Shown piece after piece: positions 21,747 through 33,733 of a stretch of DNA of 64,000 nucleotides. Below the pieces are notes generated by a model, which saw only the letters and a list, made by a program, of their open reading frames with translations, searched no databases and was not told the origin of the DNA. Source of the DNA: Rhizophagus irregularis (lineage: Eukaryota > Glomeromycota > Glomeromycetes > Glomerales > Glomeraceae). Location of the stretch: NCBI RefSeq assembly GCF_026210795.1, contig NC_089442.1, positions 1,984,001-2,048,000 of the forward strand. Direction: 5' to 3'. Positions within the stretch are counted from its first letter, which is position 1; every line of letters begins with the position of its first letter. A program made the position numbers and the translations under genes.

Positions 21747-21938
21747 TAATTCTACTAAAAGAAAATATTAATATACTAATCAGCTCGAACAATATTAAAT
21801 CTTCTGTTTAAAGAAAGATCTTCGCAAAATTCAAAAAGTTTAAATATACGTGTTGTTTAAAGAACATTTATATAGAAATAATAATAATATCTCGAGGACA
21901 CTAAGTTTACATTTTCTTTCCCCGCTGTCAAGTGAACT

Positions 21939-23569
21939 ATGAAAAATTTTGTCGTTTTATTATTCTTGATTAATGTATCATTCGTATCCGGCACTCCAAC
22001 TCTATGCAATGTGACATTAGTTCAAAGCAATGACACATTAGTTCAAAGCAATGACACATTATTAGTTCAAAGCGTTTCACGTGTTGCATTCGCAAATTAT
22101 TTATCCTTCTCAGGTGGTTTACTTTTGACTTTCTTCTCAAATCCTTCCAAATATGATAAAACTCCCTTTGCCATATTGAAAAGATTTTTAATACGAACTG
22201 CAGTTATACAATTAATGGCAGTTTTGATTCTTATGACTTTCATGACGAACAGATTCTTCAAGTTGAATGGTTTCGCAATGCCTGAATTACTTAGATCAAG
22301 TTCTATCGCCATGTATGTTTTCTGCGCTGCTGTGATTGTTTTAACACAGTGTATAGTAGATAAATATAATCGCAATGTAACTCGAGCCATATTTTTTGTT
22401 CCCATCTACGTTATTCAAATGATTTTTCAAGTCTACATGAAATTCAATCATCCATCTTCTGGATACATGCTTGTATTTCAATCGATTAGCATTTTTTCTC
22501 TATTATTTGCCATTCCATTGTCTTGTATCCTATATTGTTTTGAAGAAGAACATGCAATTAAAAAATTATTATACATTCTTATATATCCTTATGTATTTCA
22601 AACATATCTGCACATTGGATATATATCTTTTTTTTTATATTGCGATGAAGGTTATTTATCGTCAGCGTTGTTGTTATCCGGCAGTTTTTCATTGGGTAAT
22701 GTTCTTCATAGTGCTTATTACTTGATCTTCCCAAGAAAAAAATGTAAAGCTGTTCCAGACAAAGATAATAATTATAACAACATTCCCAATAACGGTGACC
22801 CTGCCACTTATGCGTACAGGGCTAAGGCATTGTATGACTGTACGTACATTTAAAAAAAAAAAATAATATTTCCTTTTGAAGAGAGAGGCTAATGAGTATC
22901 TTTGCATTGCTTATTAGACGAAGCGAATCCGGATGACAATAATGAGCTGTCATTCTCTAAAAAAGAAACCCTTAAAATTGCTGATTATAAGGGTAAATGG
23001 TGGCAAGCAATGAAAGCAGATGGTAATGTTGGAATAGCACCAAGTAATTACGTAAGTTCGCATTTCTGAAGATTATTATTGATGCATTTGATGTTCTAAC
23101 ATCATATAATATCTAGCTGCAAATTAAACCAAGGGAAAACTGGGAAGATGTCCCTGTCAAAGACGATAATGATGTTAGTAACACGGTTCCCGCTAACAAT
23201 GAATATACACGGAGAGCAAAGGCGTTGCTTGATTGTACGTTCAAAAAAACATTTGTATTTTCTTATGAGCAAAGGACTTAAGACAGAAGTGCTATATTCA
23301 GAGCGAGTAAAATAGAACGCTTACATTCTCTGCACTATTTTAGATGACGCAGATCCGAATGACAATAGTGAGCTTTCATTCTCTAAAGGAGAAATCCTTG
23401 AAATTGCTGATCATAATGGTAGGTGGTGGCAAGCAAAAAATGTCGATGGAGAAACTGGAATAGCACCAAGCAATTATGTAAGTTTATAACCCAAGTTTTT
23501 TTATGAATATTTTTGGGAAACTAACGTCCTTCCATCACATTACATCATAAAAAGCTACGACTCGTCTAA
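21939..23569 (+). CDS. Multi-pass membrane protein with two C-terminal SH3 domains
   Basis: Inferred join 21939..22839, 22918..23051, 23117..23234, 23344..23477, 23555..23569 (433 residues; phases 1/0/1/0 agree at every junction, stop TAA 23,567). Signal peptide [18 protein letters not shown], a short lumenal repeat with NDT glycosylation sequons (LVQSNDT x2), then about six hydrophobic segments, e.g. [17 protein letters not shown]3-1: the first intron splits the codon of the second Tyr in ALYDY, then [32 protein letters not shown]3-2: [36 protein letters not shown]. Both keep the ALYDY-like, WW and PSNY ligand-pocket residues. The architecture recalls the fungal osmosensor Sho1 (membrane segments plus C-terminal SH3 recruiting a MAPK scaffold), but the signal peptide, extra membrane spans and second SH3 differ, so orthology is not claimed. 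Confidence 0.8.
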
Positions 23570-24069
23570 GAAGCCAAGAACGATACTCAGTTTTTGATTT
23601 TGTATGTTAGTTTATTATTTTTAATTAATTAATTGAGACAGATGAACGATAAATATACAAAAGATTACTTTCTTTGTTTAATATAACTCTTCAAAATGGG
23701 ATTTAGATATAAATTCAATTAATTTTGGTCACATGTTTAAAAAAGAATTAGTTAGGAACGATCTAATACACATACATAAGCAAATATTAAATTTATTTAC
23801 GTTATGCCTTACATCTATTATACAGTCTCTGTTTTCATACAATTAAAAATGATCAAAACAAAAAATTCATCAAAATTGAAGCTTTTCAAAGGGTCGATAT
23901 TGAAAAGCTTTAAAGAGTATGCATTTTAAAAATTTTAAAATATTTAAACCCTACCCTTGAATGGCCCTGATATTTATAATTATACCGAAACTATAAATTT
24001 CGGCAGCTTTGATAACGTAAAATTTCGTCCTTGTAAAATTTCAGCCCATTTTAGGAGCTAAACAAGTTA

Positions 24070-25985
24070 AAACGTCACGCACGTATCTTAATTTTGGCGT
24101 TTTCTAACGGATTATAATTTGTAGGTTTACATGATCTCATGTCAGTTACTGCATCCCGTCAAAATATTAATATATTACCAATATGTACAGTAAATCACAA
24201 TGAATTGATCGCTTTCTTGTTTCAAGTCCCTATTGCAATGTAAAATAAAGCGCATATCTTAAGCAATATAAAGTATCAAACAATCCCATTTTCTAATCAT
24301 TATATAATTATTTGTTTTTTTGATCTTGAGTCCAAGTTACTATATTCCTTAAATGGAACAACGGTTTATGATGCAAACATAACCTAAAAAATGAATGAAT
24401 TTAATAAATATCACATTCCGAAAAATTTTTTAATTAACAACAAATAAGTCTATTATTTATATCACCTTATAAATAAATCATTTTTTGAATTATCTAAACT
24501 TGGAGTAATTAAAAATTTAAAACGTAAATTGATAATTTCACACATGTTTATGTGTTTAGCTCCTTCGTTGGATCTTTGTTAACAACTTGATTTGATGTAC
24601 TTACTGTATTAACACTAGTATATAATGTCGATTTACAAGTTAAAAATGAAAAGAATTGTTCATTATAACTATGACTCATTATTATGTACAGTACATATAA
24701 ATTCGTTCAAAAAATTTGGTAACGCATATTATTTTTAAAGCAACGAAAATTTGATAATTTGACGTATACGTATATCATAATTATTATCTACTTTTATATC
24801 AAAAATTTTTATTTTCATATTCTAATAAAATAAAAAATTTCTTCATGATAACCCAAAAAATTTTAATTTATTGCGCTTTTCAAAATTGTGCTACCCCCCT
24901 GCAGGTCATCTAATAAAAAAGATTATGAGATTATGATTACAGGACGATTACTGGACAAAAACCGGACAATTTTGTCTGGTAATTGTCCCGTAATTGTCCT
25001 ATAATCATCCTATAATCGTCCTATAATCGTAATCACTCAGTAATTGTCCAGTAATTGTCCTGTAATCATAATCATCAAGTAATTATAACGTATACAGAAT
25101 TCTGAAAACTGTGATAATAAAATAAATGAAAAAAAGTCTAGAGTGAAATTTATATTTCTACTGATCAATAAATATATATAATAAACCCGGGTAAGATTTG
25201 ATATATATTGCTCGCCCCAAATTGAAAATTTTTTCACAATGTTAAACAATGCTGAAATTTTATTACGTCTTGTAGGACTGCGGTCTTTCGGTCCTGCATC
25301 GTATACAATAAGACCGTCGCTCGGTCTTTTTAAGGAACGCAGTCTTATTAAGATTTTTTCTTTTTTTTTGCAAATAAAAAAAATTTTTAGCCTTAAATTT
25401 AATATAAAATCATTTATTATATGAAGACCTATCTGCAATCCGGATGAAATACGGATAAAACCACGGTTTTTATCCGGATATTCGCGGTTTATCGGGTCAA
25501 AATGCATACGAACACTAGCTTAAGAGTAAATAAAATAAATAATACTTGGACATTTTTACCATTTCTATATTTATTTTGTGTTTTTTTAGCAATGTTCTAG
25601 CTCCAGATACTACTTCTTATACTAAAAAGTGCATCAGAACAAGAAAGAAATTATTATTACAAAATCAAAATAAGCTTTCTAATTCCCTATTCATTATTTT
25701 ATTTACATATGCTGTATATACAATACGTACTATTTATTCCATCGGTATTATGTATACATCGATGAATTTTTTTGTAAATTATTCCACCGGTATAAAAAAA
25801 GTATAAAAAAGTATAAAATCCATCGGTGTCTACGCCATACACAATGAGATAAACCTAAATACTCCATATACACCGATGCTCTCCTCCCTTCAATATATAC
25901 ATACATTTGCTATACATATTAATATTAGTATTTAATGATTATGTGAACCTGCAGATTATAATCATAATTAAGATACGTAGTGTTT
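24070..25985. other. Spacer between inverted arms
   Basis: About 1.9 kb of single-copy-looking AT-rich sequence with one hairpin element (24,929-25,073). At 25,270-25,340 there is a GC-richer patch with ACTGCGGTCTTTCGGTCCTG followed by AAGACCG and GAACGCAGTC, partly self-complementary. Short CATCGGTGT/CATCGATG-like motifs iterate at 25,740-25,880. No supported gene. Confidence 0.4.
24929..25073. mobile_element. Small hairpin element (MITE-like)
   Basis: Termini GATTATGATTACAGGACG and, at the right, GTCCTGTAATCATAATC; internal copies of (T/A)AATTGTCC and TATAATCGTCC alternate in both orientations. About 145 bp, no coding capacity. No clear target duplication seen. Confidence 0.6.
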
Positions 25986-26292
25986 TATCTTGTCTAGCTC
26001 CTGAAATTTTACAAGGACGAAAGCCGATATTTATAGCTTCAGTAAAATTATAATAAATATTAAGATAGTGGGTTAGGTTTGAAGTATTTTAAAATGCAGA
26101 CTCTTTAAAGCTTTTCAGTGACGACCCTTCAAAAAAAAAAGTTTTGGATTTTATCACTGAAAGATGAAAAGTTTCGATTTTGAATTTTGATTTCACCTAC
26201 ATTTTAATAATATGAAAATAGAGACTGTATAGATGTATGTAAGGCATAACATAAAATAGATTTAATGTTGACTTTTTTAAGATATATATCTA

Positions 26293-27315
26293 CAGTGCCC
26301 AGAAAAAAGTGTCACCTATAAATTGGTACAATCATTGCACAAATGTACTTCTATATAAAAACTTTTTTTTATTAATCAACCCATATTTTTATGGTATATA
26401 TAAGTAAAAGTTGTCCCCAATTTGAATTATACTTTGAAAATTATACGAAATTTTAATAAAAATTGATTGAAATCTTGCTTGAAAAATGAGGAATATAGAA
26501 ATTTTAGGTATTATTACAACATTAAATTAAATTTTTTTATAATACTTTAATATTTTAATTAAATAGAATTACTTGTCGTAATTTTAAATATATTATTGCA
26601 AATTATTCAAAATTAATGAGATTGCTAATAAATTACACAAGTTTAAGAGAAAATTTGATATTTATTAATTGATATAAATTTTTAACTAAAGAACAAATTA
26701 TGATCTATAAAAAAAGGTTAAAAACATACAAATAAAACCTTTAAACATTTTTTAGGATCGTTAATACACTAAAAAATTTGGTTAACAGTTAAATAATTTG
26801 GTAATAATCTGCAAATGATCGGCAAGCCAGTCAAATTTGCATAATAAATTCAGTGTTTTCACGGGACAATGTCCGGGACAGGTGACACAAAAAGAAATTT
26901 ACTACGATCGGTGCTCAGAAAAAATGTCTAGTAGTTTTTTAAGTTACAGAATAGTCCGGGACAACCATTGCGGACATCAAAAATGTACAACACTGAATTT
27001 ATTGTTAATTATTTCATTGATTTTTACGAAATTTTATAATACATAATATATTTTAAATAATTTTATTTAAAAAATAAAGTATAATAAAACATATTATTTT
27101 AACGTTGCAATAATACCTAAAATTTTCTATTTTTTCAAATGAAACTTATGATATACCAATCAATTTTTATTAAAATTTCATATGATTTTTAGAGTAAATA
27201 TAATTCAACTTAAGGAACAACTTTACTCATAAAAGACAGGTTAATTATAATTAATAAAAAAAAAAATTACATAGAAGTACATTTGCGCAATAGCTGTATT
27301 AAATTATAGGCACTG
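26293..27315. mobile_element. Non-autonomous Tc1/mariner-type element with nested inverted repeat
   Basis: Ends CAGTGCC...GGCACTG, flanked by TA on both sides (26,291 and 27,316), as expected for TA-specific insertion. Subterminal inverted copies of GCACAAATGTACTTCTAT (left) and its near-complement (right, 27,272-27,288) strengthen the pairing. The left arm of the inverted duplication is uninterrupted at this point. Inside, 26,843-27,003 is a second inverted-repeat unit with ends AATAAATTCAGTGTT / AACACTGAATTTATT and GGGACA motifs. No transposase frame remains. Confidence 0.75.
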
Positions 27316-27584
27316 TATATTAAAATATGACCGAAATTAGAATTACAATAATTATAATTGATTATATATATAATATCATATATGTAATATGATTTGAAAT
27401 TTCAAGTTTAAATTATATTTTCTCTCTGCTTTGAAAGGTTATGTTAAACAAAGAAAGTAGCTTTTTACATGTTTACAAAAATTTATCTGTCTAAATTAAT
27501 TAATTAAAAAATAATAATATACAAAAATAATCAAAAACTGGCGAGAACCTCCGTTATTTTTTACACTTTATTGTATCGTTCTTG

Positions 27585-28765
27585 CTAGATAGTTTGTAGC
27601 TTTTTATAATGTAATGCGATAAAAGACGTTAGTTTCCCAAAATTATTCATAAAAGAAGAGATGTGCTGAGTTATATAAACTTACATAATTAATTTGGACA
27701 AAACCAGTTTCGCCATTTTGGTTCCTTGCTAGTAGCCACCATTTACCATTATCATTAGCATTTTCAAGGATTTCTCCTTTGGAGAATGACAACTCATCAT
27801 AACTGCTATTTGGATTTGCGTTATCTAAAAAAACAGTGCAGAGAATGTTAGCGTTCTTATTTTACTCGCTCTGATACCACATTATCTTGGCACTTCTGTT
27901 TTATAAAAAGAAATGCAAGTATTTTTTTGAACTTACAGTTATCCTTCGTCCTTGCTCTGTCTGGAATAGTTTCCCATATATTTCTTGGAAAGATCAAGTA
28001 AAAAGCACTTTTAAGAACATTACCTAGTGCAAAACCGCTGGCTAGCAACAACGCTGACGATATAAAGTCTTCATCGCAATATAAAAAAAAACATACATAT
28101 CCGACGTGTAGATAAATTTGAAATACAAAAGGATATATGAAAATGTATAATAATTTTACAGACCAAAATAATTTTTCAATAATAATTAAGATGCACAATG
28201 GAATGGCAAATAATATAGAAAGAATGCTAATCCATTGAAATGCAAACATGTATCCAGTTGATGGAAAATGGTTTTTCAAGTAGACTTGAAAAATCATTTG
28301 AATAACATAGATTGGAATAAAGATAACAGCTCGAGTTACAATGCGAAAAAATCTTGTTGTGTGTGCATTGCATGAACATATTGATATCATATTTCTTCCT
28401 ATAAAATGAGTCAAAGTCATCACACCGCAGCAACCATACATGGCGAGAGAACATACCCTAAGAAATTCAGGCAATACTAAATTATTCAACGTGAAGAATC
28501 TGGTCGTCATGAAAGTCATAAGAGACAATATTGCCATAAATTGTATAACTGCAGTTCGTATTAAAAATCTTTTTAATTTGGCAAAAAAAGATTGATCATT
28601 TTTGGAAGGATTTGAGAAGAAAGTCAAAAATAAACCACCAGAGAAGGATAAATAATCTGAGTAAGCGACTTGTGAAACGCTTTGAACTATGTTGTTGCAT
28701 AGAGTTGGAGCGCCGGATACGAATGATACATTAATCAAGAATAATAAAACGACAAAATTTTTCAT
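27585..28765 (-). CDS. Multi-pass membrane protein with one C-terminal SH3 domain
   Basis: Inferred complement join 27585..27599, 27685..27824, 27937..28765 (327 residues; stop TAG). Paralogue of the 21,939 gene with the same signal peptide ([18 protein letters not shown]), similar membrane segments ([34 protein letters not shown]) and the same intron position within the first SH3 strand. Here that strand is diverged (RARTKDNY instead of RAKALYDY). The rest reads [30 protein letters not shown]: the PSNY motif is QINY, so ligand binding may be altered. It lacks the second SH3 and the lumenal NDT repeats. The 5-codon last exon (LQTI) follows an AAAAAG acceptor conserved in the left gene. Divergently arranged copies with matching promoters suggest related expression. 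Confidence 0.8.
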
Positions 28766-29065
28766 AGTTCACTTGACAGCGGGGAAAGAAAATGTAAACT
28801 TAGTGTCCTCGAGATATTATAATTATTTCTATATAAATGTTCTTTAAACAACACGTATATTTAAACTTTTTGAATTTTGCGAAGATCTTTCTTTAAACAG
28901 AAAATTTAATATTAATTTATAATACTATTTCCTTTTTTAGTAAAATTACAATAGCGAAAACTTGCAGTTGTATTTATTTCTTCTACATGCGCAGAATGTT
29001 TTTCACTTTGTGTATCAGTTTGTTGTAATTGTAATTTACAACCGTAATACCACCGTAACACTACC

Positions 29066-29180
29066 GGTTAGTTTGACACTTGTAGTACATACCGTAAATA
29101 TACTCACCGTAAATATACTCCTGACGAATACGATTTCTATAACATGACTTGCTACATTATTGATATAAAATCTGAATTAA
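29066..29180. other. Flank of inverted duplication
   Basis: Short AT-rich stretch with no feature beyond an 11-base repeat CACCGTAAATATACTC occurring twice near 29,105. Confidence 0.3.
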
Positions 29181-29460
29181 AAGTTATGTGCACACGGCAC
29201 ATTTTGTAACGTAGTATGTGCGCAAAAATTTTCGATGTGCAGAAATTTTTTTTTAAAATTAGAAAACTGATCACGATAATAATAATATTTATTATTAAAA
29301 ATATGATATCATGCATCGAAAGTTATGTACGAAAATTTTCGATGAGCACAAAATTTTTTTCAAATGCCAAGTATTTCGCTTTACTCTAGTAAGTTAATGT
29401 TAGGAAACTGATCACGAAAATAATAATATTATTATTATTAAAAATACGATATAATGCATC
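29180..29460. repeat. Tandem duplication, ~140-bp unit
   Basis: Units at about 29,180-29,318 and 29,319-29,460 share AAGTTATGT, CGAAAATTTTCGATG/CAAAAATTTTCGATG, AAACTGATCACGA, an ATAATAATATT run and ATAATGCATC/ATCATGCATC. Non-coding. Confidence 0.75.
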
Positions 29461-30435
29461 AATAAATCGAAAACACAAGTGATGTTGCATACCATTTTCC
29501 ACACTTAGCTCTACCATAAAATTCTGCTAAAGATTTGACTTCTTTTTTCATCTAATCCATCACGGTTATTAGGAGCTTCGTTTTGATCTAAAATTTTCAT
29601 TGAATAATAAATATGAAGCGAAATCCAGAAATCTATTTCTTAAACTCTTATTAGTTGCTTGAGTAAATTGTTTTAATAGAGTTTTAATTAATAATATTTT
29701 ATTGTTAGAAAATTTAAAAAAAATCACTTTATTGTTATTTTTCGTTAAAAAATTAGTGTTAAAAAAAAAAAATTTTAAAAAAGTCGTATTTTTTTCATTA
29801 AAAGAAAAATTTTAAAAATTAGTTTTTTCTCATCAAAAAAAAAAATCGATGTTTTTATTTTGTGAAAAAAAATTAAAAAAAATTTTTAAAAAAATGGATT
29901 TTTTCGATTAAAAAGTTAAAAAAGTTGTTTTTCATTATAAAATTTAAAAAAAAAAGTTTATAGAAATTTAAAAAATCATTTTGGTTAAAAAATTTTTAAA
30001 AAACGTAAAAGTTTGATCGATTATCTAGGCCGATCCAATTTTTATTATTCATTTTTATAAAAAAAAATGATTTTTTTTAAATTTATATTAAAATAAAATT
30101 AAATTTAACATACTCAGTAAATATTCACCAATTAAATTACATTCATTCAAGATAATTTATTTGCCGGCAATCCTTTCTGTAGGATAAATGAATCAATGAT
30201 TCGGTAGAAGATGTTATCCCTCAAATAGCGTAAAGTTGTAATATTGTTAACTATACATTTTGAAAATAAAGCTAATTTCTTTCCCATTGATATTGTATTG
30301 CTTTCATCTACAGTACTAACAAACTCCAATCTGTCAAAAAAGCAGTGTTAGATTTGGGAAAAAATTGGTCATAAAACTAATCTAGTCTTGGATTGGCTGA
30401 TTGGATTAAACCCGAATTTTACCAAACTAATTGAC
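29461..30435. other. AT-rich intergenic with A/T palindromes
   Basis: About 29,690-30,090 is nearly pure A/T with many AAAATTTTT stretches. On the minus strand from 30,327 to 30,147 a 60-codon open stretch (ending LPANKLS) follows a TTTTTTGACAG acceptor-like site; it is not recognisable and could be chance. Confidence 0.3.
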
Positions 30436-30630
30436 TACCCCGCGTACCCTACAAAAATGTCACGAAACGGCCGGCATTAAGAAATTAACTATGTGACAAA
30501 TAATGAGTGACAAATAGGATTTCACACCTCTGTCCCCGGCTAGATACTTAGAAAACAAGGAAGGGTGTGACGCATGTGACAAAAACAGTCACGTGATTTT
30601 TCGTGACATTTTTGTAGGGTACGCTGGGTA
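30436..30630. mobile_element. Short TIR element (MITE), 195 bp
   Basis: Terminal inverted repeats of about 30 bp with one mismatch: left TACCCCGCGTACCCTACAAA and right TTTGTAGGGTACGCTGGGTA, continuing inward through AATGTCACGAAA / TTTCGTGACATT. If the outermost TA is the target duplication it belongs to a TA-inserting superfamily. The interior has GTGACAAATA-type repeats. No coding capacity. Confidence 0.85.
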
Positions 30631-30777
30631 AATCAAACTAATTCTACTGCGCCCCAAAAATTTGGAGACTCCGTTACTTTTTCAAAACATTTCCAAAGAT
30701 CAGTCAAGACCGATTAAGACCGCAGGACCGAGTGAGCATCTATACTTGACTCTCCATAATTAAATCAAAAATATAAT

Positions 30778-32450
30778 TCACTTTATTTATTTATTTATTT
30801 TTTTTTTTGAAAAAATGAAATCATTTATCATTGGTAATATGAACGCATTATAAATCTTTTTTAGTAATTTTCCGTATGAGATTTTCGAAACACTTGAATT
30901 TTATTATTTAATGAATGAATCATATGAAAATTATTGTATCGGATTCTCGGAATAAAGCAAGTATGTTAAAGGCAAGTAAAATCTAAATAAGGTAAGTGAA
31001 TTTTAATAATCTTGAACATTTTTTGCCAAGAGCCTCAAAAAAAAAAAAACTTCAAAATGGGAAAACATTCAAAAAATTATTTCAGCTTAACTGATATTAA
31101 GTTTTTGAAAGTCGCCAAGTTAACTTATTATAGTATTCTATTGTAAAGGAAAATCATTTCCGGTAAAAAAAATGTAATTAGGGGAATGTTAAAAAGTTTC
31201 AAAAAATATTAATAGTAATTGAAACGTAATTTGAATTTTTTAGTAAAAAAAAATTCCTCATTATGGAAATCAAATTAATAAAAAAAAAAAATTAAAATTT
31301 TTTTTCTAACTCATTTTCTTTCATTTATTATTAAATGTTTCAGAATATCATAATGATCACAAATTTGTACAATATTATACTGTATATCACATTACTATTC
31401 ACATTTATTACGATAAATATTATTTAATATTCTATTATCTATTATCAGTTATTACAGGTTAAAAAATTCATTAACTTTTTTTTTGGCACGCTACATATTC
31501 GGTCTAAAACAGTAAAACCTATTTTTAACGTAAATTTTTTGACGGTTAAAAAATTAACCCGCCATACCAAAATTAGTTTATTATTATGTAAATCTTTGTT
31601 ACGATTCACGAAAATGTTTATACCACGTTTCACAAGATAACAGATATGAAAGGTTAAAAAATTTTTTTTGATTATTTTTAATTGAAAAGGAAACCAACTT
31701 TTTTTATACATATTCAAGGTTCTTTTTTAGAAACATCGCAGGGGAAATATAATAAATGTTTCGCAGTTGTTATACAGCGGCAAACCATAATAATGATGAC
31801 TTCTTTTGGTAACTTTAAAATGTAAACGCCCATAGAACTTTTCCTTTTTAATAAAGAATTTTTAAATGATTGATTGAAACAAAAAGTTTAACAAAATGAA
31901 CATACGCACACACGCAGATTTGGGGGTTATTAATTATTAGAGGTTTATAAGCTACCGCCGATCTTATTGTTAAACAATACAATGCGGATCTTTTTCGTGT
32001 GTTTCTATCACAATTCTAAAAAACCAAGAAACCACTCGCCAATGACACGAAAAGCACAACCATTTAGAACTCAATTAGAAACTATTTGACTTAATTAATA
32101 AATGATATAATTAAGGGCTTAGTTCTAAATACTGTTAAGTAAAATTACCTATTAATGGGTAATTTGAGTTTATCGGACTTCAGCCGATATTTTTCCCTAC
32201 CTCAATACAATGGTCTAATTGGTCTTATTGTTTTACCTAATAATTATTTTAGATTATGCGCCATTTTTGAAGAGAGTCATTGTTGTATGAATCAAAATCT
32301 CTTAAACCAATTAAAGAAAAAAAATTGTTAATTAAAAACTTTGGATAAAGAAAATCAAAAAAACTTGCATTTTTAAAAGAATAATAAGATTATCATAATG
32401 TACGAAAGACAAAGAAAAAATAGCTGAATAAGCTGACCAATTAAAACGTT
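30778..32450. repeat. Dispersed non-coding repeat R, copy A
   Basis: About 1.7 kb collinear with 38,310-40,560 and partly with 20,611-20,815. Landmarks in order: TTCTCGGAATAAAGCAAGTA, TTAGGGGAATGTTAAAAAG, GTTAAAAAATTAACCCGCC, GAAACATCGCAGGGGAAAT, AACGCCCATAGAACTTTTCC, GCGGATCTTTTTCGTGT, AACCAAGAAACCAC and GGACTTCAGCCGATATTTTT. No open frame is conserved between copies, so it appears non-coding; class unknown. Confidence 0.8.
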
Positions 32451-32964
32451 ATTTTGTATTACTTTACATAATAGTTTCATTTCGCCAAGTAATACTTACT
32501 ACTTGAATTCTGTTACAAAAAAGCTCATCATATTTTTTTTATAGTATATCTATATATATTTTTATATAGCAGATTAAAATAAAAATATAAGAAAATAATA
32601 AAAATTTTATACAGAATTTATTGTAAGTATGTGGCGGTGATAATGTTGTTGATAAAACTGCAATAAATCTCAACTATCACACAGGTCAAGATTAATACTT
32701 TTGCGGCGTAAATATATATAAGTATAGTACGTATTGTATTGTATGTAAGAAATATAACCATTGTATTCAAGCCGCAGCAACAAAATATTGTTATCAAAAA
32801 GATCATGGGTATTATTTACGGCAAGATCTGTGGAAAGTCCCCGGGAATTCATGAAAATTTTTTTTTATTTAGTTTCAGTAATACTAATTATACGCGACGC
32901 TGCAATTGTGCCGAGAATGAGCAAACTACACATGAATATAAAATAAACTTATTAAATATATTTT
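32451..32964. other. AT-rich intergenic
   Basis: No supported gene; overlapping 60-110 codon open stretches in several frames lack consistent composition. Confidence 0.3.
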
Positions 32965-33733
32965 TATTATCCCTTAAACGGTTTTGCCGGCAAATTTGCC
33001 TGCAATTTTTCAAAATAAATTTATATCCAAATATAAAGTTTGTCAATATGATTTGGATTATCCTATAATTCCGCAGCTATATTGATCTACATTTTTAGCA
33101 TCAATTGTATGGTTTTGATATGTGGTTAATGACTGCTAATCACCGAAAATTAACCTCAAAAAAATAACATCGGAATTTTTATATAATAAATTAATTTTCT
33201 TTACCATAATATTCTGCTTCATTACAAAGCATTTTAATATATTTTTTTATTTTTATTATGAAACTTCACACTCTAATGAACAAAATAGAGATGATAAAAT
33301 TTAACTTTATGCATTTTTTACAAGTTCACAAAAATAATTCTTTTTTTGGGGTTCTATGTAAAGTCAAAATGCCACTTCTAAACATTAAAAATCATCATAA
33401 CAAAAGTTGTTCATCATAGAAATTTCTACATATTCAATTAAGCTTTAATATAGCTGCAATCAAATCCCAATGAGATCGTCAAAGTTAAATGCAAAATTTT
33501 TCGAAATTTTTTGTCATTTAAAAAATATAACTTTTGACCAATGGTCAATCTTCAATCTTATAATATGTAATTAATAAATAATGATTATTGTCACATAAAT
33601 TATGATTCAAGCTCTTTGCGAAAAAAAATTTTATTAGAATAACTTCATTTTTCATAAAATTAGATGAGAACTGAATTTTCGGTAAAATTGCAGGCAAATT
33701 TGCCTGCAATGTTTTACCGTTTAAGGGATAATA
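32965..33733. mobile_element. Non-autonomous TIR element, 769 bp
   Basis: Ends TATTATCCCTTAAACGG and CCGTTTAAGGGATAATA, followed inward by inverted GGCAAATTTGCCTGCAAT-like palindromes at both ends (32,988-33,010 and 33,690-33,710). The centre is AT-rich without a transposase. The doubly palindromic subterminal GCAGGCAAATTTGCCTGC is distinctive. Confidence 0.75.

Larger units (their letters stand above)
21290..24070 (+). repeat. Left arm of large inverted duplication
   Basis: Inverted homologue of about 25,985-29,065. Outer edge: ACCGGTAGTGTTACGG (21,289) against CCGTAACACTACCGGT near 29,049. Inner edge: CGTCCTTGTAAAATTTCAG (about 24,030) against CTGAAATTTTACAAGGACG near 26,003. The arm carries the two-SH3 membrane protein and two palindromic MITEs that the right arm lacks. 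Confidence 0.85.
25985..29065 (-). repeat. Right arm of large inverted duplication
   Basis: Inverted counterpart of 21,290-24,070, carrying the one-SH3 gene. It is interrupted by the Tc1/mariner-type element at 26,293-27,315, which the left arm lacks. Similarity is high across the gene, its introns and its 5' flank (including TCCTCGAGATATTAT, 28,806) and lower in the inner part. Confidence 0.85.

Noticed and set aside
22097-22907. Minus- and alternate-frame ORFs inside the SH3 membrane gene
   Set aside because: They overlap a well-supported spliced gene and lack recognisable features.
21939-28765. Naming the SH3 membrane genes SHO1
   Set aside because: Signal peptide, more membrane spans and variable SH3 number differ from Sho1; only domain-level similarity is claimed.
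32618-33068. Overlapping ORFs in four frames
   Set aside because: Chance ORFs; the right part belongs to a TIR element.
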